Below are positions 38,210-51,745 of a DNA stretch of 64,000 nucleotides, piece after piece. Position numbers and translations under genes: made by a program. How positions within the stretch are numbered: position 1 is the first letter of the stretch; each line of letters begins with the position of its first letter. Origin of the DNA: Nicotiana tabacum (Eukaryota > Streptophyta > Magnoliopsida > Solanales > Solanaceae); the NCBI RefSeq assembly GCF_000715075.1, contig NC_134081.1, positions 108,798,108-108,862,107 of the forward strand, given 5' to 3'. The notes beneath the pieces are model-generated. The model did no database searches. It was given only the letters and a program-made list of their open reading frames with translations, and was not told the origin of the DNA.

Positions 38210-39483
38210 TTTGAGAACCTTGGCTTGGATTTACTTGGTGACTTCCTCTTTTATTTTCAAACTCATAGCTTGAAATTTATGAGTTTCTACTTTACCGGTG
38301 GACACATAGGGTCGGTAGGTAGTTTATGAGCCACTATGGACGTGCTCAAATCAGTCATATCATCGTAAGACCATGCAAAAATATCCTCATACTCTTAAAA
38401 ACTGAATGTATTCTTCCTTCTCTGACGGCAATAGATGAATGCTTACATGCGTTTCCTTGACTGTTTCGGAGTCTCCCAAATTAACGGTTTCAGTCTCATC
38501 CAAATTGGACTCAGGCTTGTTTTTAAAATTTTCCACTTCTCTGACAATTTCCTCGGGTATTATATCCTCTTTCAGATCCTCTGAATCACTATCCTTATGT
38601 TGCATTGTCTTATTACATGTCACAGTCGTAGGTTCATCAGGATAAGTAATAATATCACCGTAGAGAGAGAAAATGTAAGGGATAATAATAAATACTAAAA
38701 CAACAATCCATTGATAAAGATTTAAAATGTCAAACAAGTGCAATTCGATGATTCAAGCAATTATTTCAAAACAAAATATGCTTAAAATAAAATATAGAAA
38801 ATGTCTTAGATGCTCATAAAATTGCTTTAAAAAAAATAAATGATGCTAATTTCCAAGCTACCCAGGAACTCGACGGGCCCTTGATGGTGCAACAATTCAG
38901 TTCTTGAGAACAACTCTCTTCTCCACGGTCTGAATAATAAGGCCTTCCTCTTCCTCCTCCTCCTCCTCCTCAACTATCGCACTGCAATCTATGTCTTCAT
39001 CATCTAGAAACAAATTCCTTATGCCAGCTAAAACTTCATCTTTTTCGGACCTCCACATCATGTCAACTTGATGAAATGATAGGTGCAAATGTGGTGCTGG
39101 TTGTTCTATAGGGTAATAAGGACCACGCCATGGTGGCGACCAATTCTGACACTCTTGCCAGGTGTATTCATACCCAAGTACAAAAGTTGTGCCATGACGC
39201 TTTAGCTATATCGGTTTGGTGATCCCCTGGAGATTCTTGCCGAGACCCTTCCCGGGTTCATACCCTGTCCATAACAGTATGCTTTCTATCTTACTGCTCC
39301 ACCATTTGTCTTTCTCAATTGCGTTGACGCGCTCGATGCTATGGTATGTTTCTCCACCCAACTTCCTTCTATTCTCGACGACCGAAACCGTCTGATTGGT
39401 ATAAATGGGATTACTTCCATCTCAATGGATAATCACTTCCTGATGGTTCAACTCAAACTTTACGGCCTGATGTAGAGTAGAAG
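38210..39483 (-). other. Protease-RT linker of element B, with candidate intron
   Basis: It holds two short coding-like stretches, an acidic one (39088-38897, with nine Glu in a row) and one just before RT (about 38640-38387, LPSEKEEYIQFLRV). They are separated by about 200 bp of strongly AT-rich sequence (38659-38861). That gap starts with GGGTAGCT and ends with a CTCTCTCTAC pyrimidine run, as an intron would, though the final AG reads GG. Ogre elements are known to carry an intron in this position. Confidence 0.5.
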
Positions 39484-39870
39484 CTACGGCCCAGTGACAT
39501 GTATCCAAGGTCGTCCCAACAATAGGTTGTAGGTAGCAGATATTTCCAATACTTGAAACTCAACATCAAACCAGGTTGGACCCGTCTGTAGGTTGAGGTT
39601 TGTCTCCATAATTATGGCCCTTTGAGACCCATCAAATGATTTCACATTCATACTTCCTGATCGTATCTCGTGGAGGCCTTTACCCAATCTTTTTAGAGTA
39701 GTTAGTGGACATATGTTGAGACTCGAAACCCCATCTATCAGGACTCTGGTAATGAATTTTTCCTCAAACTGCACTGTGATATGTAGTGCCCTGTTGTGAC
39801 TTAGTCCTTCCGGTGGCAACTCATCTTCATGAAAAGTGATCTTGTGTCTTTCCAACACTTGCCCTACCAC
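39484..39870 (-). pseudogene. Aspartic protease of element B
   Basis: A retropepsin-like domain of about 128 residues has VLIDGVSSLNICPL at the active site and NLLLGRPWIH at the C-terminal side. The usual Asp-(Ser/Thr)-Gly reads Asp-Gly-Val. It is separated by frameshift from gag upstream and by stops from the linker downstream. Confidence 0.72.
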
Positions 39871-39880
39871 TTCTCCACTT

Positions 39881-41590
39881 CTACACTTGCCCTACATAGG
39901 CTTCATTCAATACCTTCATCAGGGCATTCCTATGTGCCTCGGAGTTTTGCAGCAATGATAAAATAGATATTTGAGCAGGGGTTTTGTTCAGATGATCAAC
40001 CACAGAATATTCTCTTGCTTGCACCTTTCTCCAAAGGTCATCTGGGCCAGTCTCAATGATAAGCGGCTTAGATGCAGCTTCTTTGCTCGTTCCTCCCAAA
40101 TGATCGGGTGTATAAACCCTACCAATTCTAATCATGCCTTGCGCTGCACCTGTTTCTTCCATTTTTGCTTTTCCTTTCCTTCTTGATTCCGCAACATAAT
40201 CCCATGGTATAGCACTAGACTTTTAAGACGGCGTAGGTGCTACCATCACGGTGAAGGGTGTTATTACTTCAACCTCAAATGGAGTTGGTGCGGCTACCTC
40301 AACTTCAATTGGTGCCTGAGTTTGTACCACGATAGGTGTGAGAGTGACTGGAGGTGTTTTAGGATTATCCCCTTCTCGAATGAGTCCAATTGACCCTTCC
40401 GAGTCCCATTCTTCATCGGTCTCTATCATGTTTACCCCTTCACCCTTGTGATCCGGGAGAGGATTGTTATGGACATTAGGTGCAACCTCCTTTGCCTGTA
40501 TGACTTTGGTGTCAATTAATGTCTGAATCTTATCCTTCAAAGTACGACACTCATCAATAGTATAACCCTTCATGCCTGAGTGATAGGCACATGTATTATT
40601 TGGGTTAATCCAACTGGGAAGAGTTTTCCATAGCAATAGTGGGAATGGGAGTGACATAACCAGTAGCCTTTAGCCTCTCGTATAGTTGGTCTATGGGTTC
40701 AGCAATTGGAGTGTATTGTCTGGGTGGTCTGCGGTCGAAATTTGGTCTTGGTGTTTGGTAATTTTGGCAGGCTGGTGGTGAGTGGTAGTATGTTGGTTGG
40801 GTTTTATAGGTATGGTAAGTGGAGGCAGGTTGTTGGTATCTGGGAGGTGAAGGTTGATATGTGGGTGGAGGTGTTTGGTATGTGAGAGGAGACTTCGGAC
40901 CTTGGGCTACCATTACTGCACCCACTTCTTTCTTCTTAGAGATACCTCCCGACTGCAAAGCTTTATTTGTGGCCTGGAGTGCTTTGAAATTCATCACCAT
41001 TCCGCTTTTGATACCTTCTTCTATTCTCTCTCCCAACTTGATGATGTCAGAGAACTTATGGTTTTCAATAACCATCAACCTTTCATAGTATTGCGGGTCT
41101 TGAGCTCTGACGAAGAACTTATTCATTTGTTCTTCTTCAAGTGTCGGCCTTACTTTTGTGGCTTCAGACCTCCACCGAGTAGCATACTCGTGGAAAGTTT
41201 CTGTTGGTTTATTCTTGAGATTATGAATGTAGAAAACGTCTGGTGCATTTTCCGTGTTAAACCTGAACCGATCCATGAAATCCGACGCCATGCTCACCCA
41301 ATTAACCACTTCTTTGAGTTCTGACTGATGTACCAAGACAAGGCATCTCCGGTGAGGCTCCTCATGAATAACTTCATACGGATTCGTTCATCCTTGCCAA
41401 CCCCAATAAGTTTGTCACAATACGTTCTTAAATGCACCTTCGGATCACCCGTTCCGTCGAACATTTCGAACTTAGGAGGTTTGTAACCCTCTGGCTGAAT
41501 ACACAAATCCTCATAATTCAAACCCTCAATGCCTTTTCCACCTTCGACACTTTGAACTCTGCCAGTAAGCTTCTTTAGTTTTTCCGCCAT
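39881..41590 (-). pseudogene. Gag of element B
   Basis: The Retrotrans_gag core is at 41590-41000: YKPPKFEMFDGTGDPKVHLR, LFMRSLTGDALSWYI, FMDRFRFN and FHEYATRWRSEATKV. A Pro/Tyr/Gln-rich stretch follows (about 40880-40650), then CAYHSGMKGYTIDECRTLK, a zinc-knuckle-like Cys/His remnant near 40580. The tail runs to about 39881. Frame changes near 41330, 40640 and 40215 separate four pieces. Confidence 0.8.
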
Positions 41591-41612
41591 GTTCTTGATG
41601 AGCAGGTCCTTC

Positions 41613-43265
41613 TCAGCGGATTCGGGTATATATAGGGTCTATTCTGGGGTATGGGGTAAATTTTCCACATATGTGGATCCGTCGATCAGGTTCTCCATGC
41701 TTGGCCTTCTTGGATCCGTCGATCAGGTTCCCTAGGTCGCGCATATCCAATAGTAAGTAAGCCCTTGCTAGATTCCCTCCTTCATTGACTTCCATGTTCT
41801 GACAATCCGAGAGTCTCTTTCTCATCTTTCCCTCAAGTTCCATTATCCCTTGCTCCAAATATTCCAATCTCTCTATTGATTTAGTAGCAATTTCTCTCCA
41901 TTTGTTGATCACTTCCATATCCACTTTGTGTTGTTCCAAATGCCTACCTTCAGACTCGAAGACCCTCTTGCGCAACATCCTATACTTGACTTATGCTTCA
42001 GCAGCGTCATCTATAACCCTATTTTTCAGATTAATTCCTGGCTTGACATCCCCCGCTATATCATCTACCAACCATGATGGGTAGAAGTACACATGGCCAG
42101 CATGATACTTGTCTGGCTCGATAGTATCTTTCTCCATAATGACCTTTTGATTCCATATATGTTATGCCTCGAACTTGAATGGAATGATGTTCCCTTTAAA
42201 AGCTGCTTTGTATTGGACCATGCTGGAAACCCGAGGTATAACCTGTTTTCTTTCTGCTTGCCTCATTACCCTTATAGGAGCATAAGGATAGATCCATCTC
42301 AACCCGATCAACACTAGATAAGTAGTTTTCTTTGATATGATGATGAACTTACTGATAGGGAACCATTCAAACATCCAATGTACCTTTTCATCAGTCAGAT
42401 TGCTGAAGAAATGCACCCAGCTCACAGCACTTCCAGGTTGCGCAAACCTATCTGGGATAAATGTCATTCTCTTTAGATGATGGTAAGCTATGTAGTCATT
42501 TAATGGTCGTCGCAGAAGCTCTTGGCGATATTCACTTCTCTGGAAGTGTTCTAATAACCAAACCTGCAGTTACAGATTACAACCCTCGAAGTATTCATAC
42601 CCCTAGTTGCATCTATCTAAAACGTGATACATTTCGGCCAAGATCATGGGGATGACAGTGTAAGTTTGTCCCTCGATTCCTTCCATTAGAGTCCTAACGA
42701 CCATGGCTAAGCGAGTGTGGATCTTTCCCCCTTTCATCGGAAATATCAGCAATCCCAAGAAACAGACAATGAACACAAAAACTCGGCGGTGCGTCCAACC
42801 TAAGAAAGTGATGGAAAGTTCATCATGATGAAGGCGATATGACTTGCTATGCCCATAACGCTCGTAAATGAATTCAAATGGGATGTAGGACTTTTTCAGA
42901 CAGATTAACTCATTATTTTTCTTGCAACCCAACATTTTCAAAAAATCGTGGGGAGTGCGATTTTCTGGTACTAATAAACCCAGACTATCCCATGGCAGCT
43001 TAGCGAAACCTCCTATTTCCTCTAAGAGAGGAGTCATTTCTATGTCGCCAAAGCGGAAGATAGCTCTTTTCTCATCCCAAAACATAGTGGCGGCCTCAAT
43101 CAATGCCCTATTTGGCCGAATGTCCAATATGGAAGGTAAATTACCAAGGACCCTTTTCATATGATTCTTGTCACTAAGTGAGAGTTTCTTCCACCAATCA
43201 AGCAGCAAAGGTGGGATATTTTGAACCATGCCGAACCTGGGGACTTCGTACTTCATTTTCTGCAA
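41613..43265 (-). pseudogene. Extra ORF upstream of gag in element B (DUF7745-like)
   Basis: One reading frame extends over 1.65 kb with only about three stops (near 42601, 42160 and 41988). The N-terminal 220 residues (LLLDWWKKLSLSDKNHMKRV, FGDIEMTPLLEEIGGFAKLP, LGWTHRRVFVFIVCFLGLL) resemble the plant DUF7745/mobile-domain proteins found upstream of gag in Ogre-type elements. The C-terminal part is charged and probably coiled-coil (ERLEYLEQGIMELEGKMRKR). Its role in the retrotransposon is unknown. Element A has no counterpart between PBS and gag. Confidence 0.7.
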
Positions 43266-44140
43266 ACAAATAGAGTTAGCCCTTTCTCCCTCCGGATCTG
43301 ACTATTTACACATTAATGATTAACATACCGGCATGTTTTCTCCATGTAATTCATATAACGTGATGGTGTCCATTGGGATTATGGAAATCCCGTTAGACTT
43401 TGGACAAGGCTTATCTTAGTGGATTATCACATGGACAACATTCTACCCATACTAGGTTTGACATGATGCATGCACATTTGATATTGGAGTGAGGTTTCTA
43501 GAAGGGTCTAGACCGGTACTCTCAAGTGGACAACTTGAGAGGGAAAGACACGGGACTGTCGACTGCACCGCTGATCGACTAGTTTACCGCAACTAAACCT
43601 TTCCAATTTAAAAGGATAATTTTGGAAGAGCGCGAACACTCATCAAGTGCCGCTATGTTATTAATCGGGCATGAGTAAAATATGGTGTGGAGCATGATTT
43701 ATGCAAAGATAATAACACGTTACCAAGTATTTGCATGATAAATATGTAAAAGCAATAAATAAAGTATTAAGGTAAAACATAAAAGACGTAAAAAGAAAGA
43801 CAAAGGAAGAAGTTAATTCATGGAATATAGGGAATGTAATAAAGTAAGCAAGGGAGTAAGGGTGGGAGAGACATGATGTAGCAATCTTTAAACAAATGAA
43901 GAGTAGTTTAGAGCAAATAAAGGTGAATAGGAAAGGGATATGCATGTTATAACCAATTTAAGCAAAGGAAGGTGGATCAGGGAAGGGATGTGCATATTAC
44001 AACGAATTTAAACAAGTAAAAGGAAAATGGGAGAGGTATATGCATGTAGTGGCAAATAAAAACGGAAAAGGGAAGCGCGTTTATATCAAAGAAGACTAAT
44101 CCATATAAGCCAAATTCACTATGGTAAGAGCCTAAGTGTA
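43266..44140 (-). other. Leader between PBS and ORF1 of element B
   Basis: About 875 bp of purine-rich (plus strand) sequence without a convincing ORF. This is the untranslated leader, where packaging signals would be expected. Confidence 0.6.
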
Positions 44141-44160
44141 TATCCCCAGCAGAGTCGCCA
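44141..44160 (-). other. Primer binding site of element B
   Basis: On the minus strand TGGCGACTCTGCTGGGGATA begins 3 nt after the 5' LTR end. This PBS type recurs in plant Tat/Ogre elements. Its position and orientation prove that B is read on the minus strand. Confidence 0.8.
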
Positions 44161-44163
44161 TGC

Positions 44164-47100
44164 TGTCGCACCCCTTTTTCTCGTGAAATTGGGCCTCGAA
44201 GTGTGACAACTCTTTTAAGGGAGGTATTAAAAGAGGAGAGTAGCAACCTAACAATTTTAAGGTGCGTTAGGGCACCTATTTACAAATAACTCTGTTTTAA
44301 CTAGTCAACACCACCAAAGATCAGGTAAGGGCTCAAGTTACCTCAAAGAGAAGGTGTTAGGCACTCCTCGAGGTCCACGACTGTGGGTCCCGACCCAACT
44401 TAAATTATATGGATTAGTCTATGTGATCAAGTAAGCAAAGAGAGTACAAAATTTAAGAATTTTATTACAAATAGATTTTGAATAGGGAGGTACAACGATG
44501 TTTTTCATTCTAATAGAAAAGAAAAGAAAAGGGGGAGGGGATCCTAAGTTTTGTTTAGCCTAAAGGATCACCCCGTGCAATATAAATAATATTTCGTAGC
44601 TCCCTTGAGATAGGGTGTTACTCATATTATCCAGCGGGCACAGACTATCATCTCCTGCTACCCAATTACTATGTTAAAGTTGTTTACCTAAGAGCGCTCT
44701 AATTCAATTCTAAGTCGTGCCCTATGTGTGCACTGCCCGTCCCATACCTATGGTCCAGGAGGCATTAGACCTCTATTTAGGGTGGTTCTAGACTTTTCTT
44801 AGGTTGCTCATAATGATAAAACTAGGCGACATACAAAACAAGTTGGACTTCATGCAAAGGCAATTAAGGGCTCAAGTAAGCCTCCACACTTAGACAACAA
44901 ATGCACGAAAACAAATTTTAACATTAGGCGTTAGACAGTTTCAGAATTGAGGCGAATTAAAGCCATTTGAGCCCTATAAACATGGCTTCTATGTGACTAT
45001 GCATTAAAACATACAAGCGGTTTCAACGGCTAGGCGCTGCTTATCTCCAAATAATTATACGATTGTTGCATACTGATTTGAGATTGCAGATTTCCAGTTA
45101 TTTAACCTATAGATGATGTGTCTAGGTGTGAATCACTAAGTGACAATGAAATCTATTGGAGGAAAGCCCAGAATTATTTATGCTTTCTAACAATAGCATA
45201 CGTGAAACAGTGTTTGAGCGACTTAACATTAACAAATTATGGCGAGTAATTATATCCTATAGGCAGGATCTCTAACGTTTAGCACTTAGAGATGATTTTA
45301 TAGTCATACCTTAATCCCATAGGCATATTTTCTAGGTGACAATGGAAAATGGAATAGTCAGAATACCGTAGGCATGATTTCTAGTGAATGCTGATGCGAA
45401 TTGAAATCAATGACATTTATTCCTATAGGCAGGTTTTCTAGTAGCACGTAGCAGTAAGCATAATTGCAGCACTTTGAATTCATGTTTGCTAGCAGACCAT
45501 GTGTGTGTGTGTGTGTTTCCCCTAATGGCGTGATTTCTATAGTGCACATAGTGATGGAATAACATATATATAACAAGTAAATCACTGAGTCCTATAGGCA
45601 TATTATCTACCCATTTGGTATGCAAATATTAGAAATCTACCCATTCCCCACTTTACTAACACCCAATCATTTATACAAAGTTATTACAGGCCCATTAATG
45701 AGTAAGATACAAATGTTATACAAATAATGAAAATAGGTCCACAGCAGGCACAAATGAAATACCCAGCATTGTCTGGGCCTTTAGCAATTCTCCCACATCA
45801 TACCCAGACTTCTAACAAGGATCCGTATTCATCAACACAACCCCAGAATCCATAGAGGAGCCCAAAGTCAATTCATATAACCATATTTCCAAGCATTGCA
45901 TCATTTAAACCAACCGACTTAGATGTATAGCAGAAAATAGGAAGAAAGGGGTTGAATGGGGGTAGTTTAAGTTTCAGGGAATGACTAAGGACCCAAATCC
46001 TAGTGTGTCAGAGTTCACAAGGGCCTCAAATGGACCTCGAGCAGTTCGCACACTAGGGAGGTCAGCAATAAAGCCTAGGTAGCCTTGGCTTTCAGTCGGC
46101 TAAGAATGAGAAATTTAAGAGAGCATAGGTAATACGTGAAGGAGAGTGGAACAAGGTTGAGAGACGAGAATTGAGGGATACAATTATAACTTAAAACAGA
46201 CATGGCCAAGTTGAGCATATAGAGCAGATAACCGAACAGGTCACATGATTTAAAAGCAAGTTTAGTAAAGATTTAGAAACAGGTTCAACACTTAGCACAT
46301 AGCCAGTCACATATTGGCAGAGTTAAGGAAAGAACAAGTTTTCAGGATTGACAAAGATTATCATGCACATATGCCCAATACCAAACAAGTGAAAACCTAA
46401 AGGTCCAAATTATGCTAAGTATATATTCTAGTGTCATAAAATAGTCATGTTAATTTCATATCAGACAACAAAACTGCATTAGACATGATGGGGCAACACA
46501 GATTATGACAATTATTGGTGGATCAAGTGAGCCAAAAACATGCTGAGGGACATATTAACAAGGAACTACTCATAGTTGGTAGAGAAGGATCTTAACACAG
46601 ACTTAAAACATACTACATAGGCAAGATTACCATTACAAAGATTCAGAACAGAATGGGAAAAGAAGCTCATGTCAGATAGTAAATGTAAACATTCAGGTTA
46701 TGGACATAATAGAATAATTAACTAAAGAAAGTACAAATTATGCAGATGAAGCATATTCAAATAATAGAATTGACATTTTAAACAGAACTAAAACTAAAGA
46801 GATGCTAACAAGTGCAAAGGTCACACACAACAGTAGTTCAGAACACATTGGCTAAATGAATTTAAGAGAATCTAAATTGCTCAAATTAGGCAAAAACATG
46901 TTTCAGAGTAGCGACATTATGTGAAATTAAATGCTAAAGAGACCTAAATCTGAGGTAAAGCTAGCAGAATTGCACACAAGGGCAGTCCAAAAACAAATTA
47001 AGCTATGAATTTTAGAAGTGAGAACGTATGCGAATCACAGACACATAAGAATGAAATTGCAGAAGTCCAGTAACTTACTGGTTAAACGAATAACAATAAA

Positions 47101-48449
47101 GAACAAAAATCCCACAAGAACCCAGAATCTCAATGTGTCAAAGTTTCCATGAGCTTCGAAAGAACTCCGGGCAATGCTCGCACCAAGAGAAGTTTGAATA
47201 ACAGAGTCTTAGTGGCCTTGGCTTTCAGCCGGCCAAAAGCAAAATACAGAACTAGAGAATAGCATAACAAAGCCTCAATGTTTTAGTGAAAATATATCGA
47301 TTCCAGTCTGTCCTAAAAGGGGAATGGGGAGGGGTTTATATAGCAGTAAAAATTAAATGAACAAACAAGGAAACAAAATAAATCAAACATAGAATAAGGA
47401 AAGAAGGCATGAAAAATCAGTTCGAAATCAATTTAGGAGAGAAATCCGGTAAACCCTAGTTTTTTTTAGGGAAAGTGTAAATCATAGAAATTCAAATGAA
47501 ATTGGACTCATATGGTATGGTATTAAGTGTATATAGACGGAATAATGCTCAAAATCATAGATTCAAACCACTTTGGTTCAATCTCGAGAGATCTTGCTTG
47601 CCAAACTTAGGCAAGCACCTAAGTAACACCACAAACAGATAACCAGTACCAAAAGGTTCCAAACATGGTAAGAAATAATGGTTGAATCCCATTATCAGTG
47701 GGATTAGGAGAGGGATTAAGGGGGGAGGCGGCTAGGGTTTTCTCAGAGAAGAAGAGAGAGTAGAGAGGATTTAGGGGCGACGGAAATTGGGAATAGGTCT
47801 TTAGGGTTTGGGCTTGGGGATATAAGGAGATGGGGCGGGTTAAATGCAACGGGTCGCGACCAGATTTTTAAAGGGGTCGTTTGGTTTGGCTCCTGAAGAG
47901 TGAAGTGGAGTGGGCCATAGGTTTGGGCCTGATTTTGGTTCGGGAATAGCCTTGTATTGGGCTATAAATTAAATATGCGAAATTATTTTTAAAATAATTC
48001 ATAAAAGAGATTAATAAATAATATACATCACTTATGCAGTAAAAATGATTTAGAATGTTAGCTTGACATTATAAAAATATAAAACAATTCTATTTAGCAC
48101 AAATAATATAATAAAAAGTAATTATGCATAGAATATAGGCTATTATTGAAAAATTATGTAAATATCTTTAAAATAATTATATAAAATGAAGTAAAAATAT
48201 TATGAAACATATATATGGGTGAAAAATAATAAATTGGATGATTGAGTCATCACAAAATAATTTAAAGGATAATTAATAAATATTTGAACAATTTGAATGC
48301 AAGAAAAAAATGATTTCGAGGTTTTAAAATTATAAAACATTATGGAAAATGCTTGCATAAATCTTGTAAATTAGATAATGATGCAAAATAATGTTTTAAA
48401 AGTATTTATACTTATTGAAAATATATGAGAAAAATATTGGTTATCAACA
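44164..48449 (-). repeat. 5' LTR of element B
   Basis: On the minus strand it begins TGTTGATAACCAATATT and ends GGGGTGCGACA. It is collinear with 28480-32823, including the (TG)n run (about 45500-45517). The main length difference is a deletion of about 60 bp near 47827, relative to the other LTR at about 32140-32205, between two GAGA(A)TGG-like sequences. Confidence 0.88.
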
Positions 48450-48739
48450 CCGCCGTTGATGAACTTCAAGACTATCAACAAATCAAATGCAATAGTTGGT
48501 GAAGGGGTGGCTCCACATCTTGTATGACACCTCAGTATGATATCTTGACCCGTTGAGTTTCTTTGCGAGTCTGCAAAAGAAAATGAAGAGATAAGATTTG
48601 TGCTACATGATAGTCAAAGTCAATTTCAAGAATAAAAAAAATTAACATTCTCAGGACAACTCAGAAAGCATAGAGATGGAAAGCGAGCTCAACCGACGAC
48701 GGGATCAACTTTGAAAAACTACCGCAGTCCATCTGGAAG

Positions 48740-49990
48740 ATGTTATGCCCCTAACATTTTTTATGTTATAGATTTGGGTGTCTATTTTCCAACAATATAA
48801 ACCGTTTGAGATATGGAGGTGCCTAGCTCAAGATACGATTTTTTTGTCGCCGGAACTACACGAATCTGAAAGTTTACTGCAGCTAGGTTAATTTTGAGAA
48901 TTTTCTATTTCTATCCCAAAAGGATTTCTGCCATGAAATTCATATGTGATGCAGCTATATGCGTTTACTTTCTAACGGCGCAAACAGATCACAATTTAGA
49001 GATTCCTAGCTCAAGATATGAAGTTTTCGCCTGGAGCGCGCAAAGCTGTAAAGCTGTAAAGCAACAAGGCATACGTCTAAATCAATTTCAAGAAATTGCT
49101 GCGGCCAATCTGGAAGGAATACCTCTGTGATATTTTGATGATTTTTTTAATCTTCGAGTCTTCTTTATATTGGTGTAAACGGCTTGTGATTTCAATGTTC
49201 CTAGCCTAAGACATGACTTTCTTTATCTAGAGTGCGCAAATCTGGAAATCAAGTACGGCAGATGTCTGTAGCAACTTTAAATATTATGGCGGAGAATGTT
49301 ATTTACAGAAATTGTGCGGCAGTGATATTTATAGATATTGTGAGTTTTGGAGTTTTCTTTCCAACAGTACAGATGGATCGAAATTCCGACACCCGAAGCT
49401 CGAGATATGAATTTTTCGATGAGAATACACAAAGCAGAAAAGCAAGAAGATAGACATCAAGAGCGACTTCAAAATAATATTGCGGCCAATATAAAAGAAG
49501 TTTTGCCACAATATTTTCAGGGGTTGCAGATCCCAAAATTGTCTTTCCGATGGAATAGACGGCTCACTATTTGGATGTTCCCAATTTGGGATATGTACTT
49601 CGATGACAACATGCAATGTTGTGAAGTCGAAATGACAGACTTGTGCATCACCTTCGAAAGTACATTCCGACCTGTCCTGATGACATTTGGCCCTAAGTTT
49701 TGGATATGACGCTATGATGCAAGTCTTGATTTTGTAGAATTAAGTGGATTGCAGTTTAGACACTCCTCGATCAAGATACAATTTTTTCAATGAGAGAATG
49801 AAATGCTATGAAGTCATAACAGTAGAGATGCGGCATGTGTTTGCTTGCCAAAGTTGGAAAGTCCTACTCCAGTTGTCTTCCTCGCCAGCCTACAACGATG
49901 CGATATGGTACATATTGCGCTTGGTAATGATGATATAGGGTCTCTCCGAGCCTCCAAGAGTAGGGATTTTGTCGCCGATATTGAAAGGAC
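48740..49990 (+). repeat. Diverged tandem repeat, about 188 bp period
   Basis: A marker resembling CCTAGCTCAAGATATGA recurs near 48822, 49005, 49200, 49393, 49580, 49765 and 49951, spacing 183-195 bp. A second marker, GCGCAAAGCTG or variants, follows each at about 30-35 bp. The copies are strongly diverged from one another. Confidence 0.72.
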
Positions 49991-51745
49991 ACTTCATGTG
50001 TCTCTCTCGCCAACCGCAACAAAGAGACGAGTGGTTCGATCTCCGGAACATCAAGATCTCCGGAACTTTCTCAAAATCCTGCAAAAGAAAATAATTTGGG
50101 AGTCCTCGATGTCAATAGCACGACGTTTCAGCAACACGATACTTCAATTTCACAATATCGATGGAGACGACATGAAACTTTTGATTTCACATGATTGATT
50201 GGTGTAGACGGTGCAAAGCTCAGTTCAGAAACCAATACTTCATGGGCTATATCTGATTTTGTTTAGTGGTTCTGCTACTTTATGAATACTTCTCCACAGC
50301 CCCACATTCTAAGAAAAGAAAAGAAGAAAAAAAAGGTTAGCATGAGTAACAAAAAGTTTAATTAAAACTAATCAGCATGGAAAGGGAAGTCCTCAATAAT
50401 CTCTAGCCTCGACCATGAGTTAGGTCGTTGAGTATCAGAAACCAGAAGTTTCACTAGCCATGCGCAAGCAATAAAGACAACGGCATGGAGCTTTAACTCA
50501 GCAACAAGAACCGGTGTCAATGGCACGACGCTTCAATGCGGATGGTGAGCATTGTGACGTGCACTTCTCCGTCAAATCTCGATGGATCGTACGCCTCATG
50601 AACCTCTCCACTTAAAAAAAGGAGTGGTGATCATCCACTTCTTCTCATGATGCAGAATGGAGAAATCTCCATGTATATATTCTCCAAGCCTGCAACAACA
50701 AAAAAAAGAAAAAAAGAAGAAGTATGCTGCCCGAACAATCCTCGCGATTTCGGCGCTTGTTTGATCAAAGATTGGTTGCGTCTGTATCAAAAGGGCTGGA
50801 GCATACGAACTACGAGCTGTTTACCAAATTTTTGATATGTTGCAGTACTCCAAGTCTATTTTCCGTAGCCGCAAACCGCTCGTGATTTCGATGCTCCTAC
50901 ACAAAAGTATAATTGTTTTGGTGAAGACGCGCAAAGCTGAAATATCGAACGCGACAGAACTTGGAACCAAGTTTAAGAAGTTCACATCGGACAATACAAA
51001 GTGAATTTAACCTCAATTTTTGAATATGTCTTGCCTCTAAGAGTCTAATTTTTGGAAGATCAAATGGATTGAGTTTTGGAAGCTCCAAGGGGTCATGGGT
51101 CGATGATGGAAAGTAGCCCATGACTAGAAAACCAAAGTAGAAAAGGAAAATTATTGTTGGCCCAAGTATTTTTACGAGAAAGTGGGAAATGTCTTTTTTT
51201 TTTAAAAATCTATGTTTGACATAGAAAAGTTACATAAGGCTGGCTGATTTGGAGTTTTTCCAATTCATAGGAGGAAACAACACGTAAGGAAAATATATTA
51301 TTGTAGCAGCTAAATTGAAAGATCACTAAGTTGCGAGAGTTTTCTTTGAGTAAATGTTCCAAGCGCATCAAAGTAAAGCATATCTTTTGAACCAGAATTC
51401 AAGTGAATAAATCAAAGATTTCTCGTAAATGTAACGGTTTAAATTTTAATTTGTCCTGGGTGGATGGGTTTGACTTAGTTCAATATGAACTTAGTTATTA
51501 TTTAATTAAGTTGATACTACATAAGAAGGGCCACCAAATTTGTTTTCTCACCGGAGAAGAGGAATTAAGCTACAAGAGTCAAGCTTGCTATTAGGGGTCG
51601 TTTTTGGCTCACTTTGAATGAAGTAAAAGAATTGCCAATTCCAATCATTGATGACGTCAAGTCACTCTTCAAAAATAGAACATGTAAACAATTGTCAATG
51701 CGGTATCTTACAAAATGATGGGGGAACTATTATCGTCATCACCGG

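Larger units (their letters stand above)
28480..48449 (-). mobile_element. Tat/Ogre-like Ty3/gypsy retrotransposon B
   Basis: A 19,970-bp element on the minus strand has very long LTRs (4344 and 4286 bp), a primer binding site at 44141-44160, an extra ORF before gag, then gag, protease, RT, RNase H, a second RNase H, integrase and a 2.5-kb 3' noncoding region with tandem repeats. The upstream ORF, large size and second RNase H are the known features of Ogre-type Tat elements. It is inserted in the 3' noncoding region of A. Flanking pentamers CTAGC and CCGCC do not match, so no target duplication is visible. Confidence 0.85.

Noticed and set aside
48894..50198. Several overlapping frames of 60-120 codons on both strands
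   Set aside because: They cross diverged 188-bp repeat units of the element A 3' region and show no domain.
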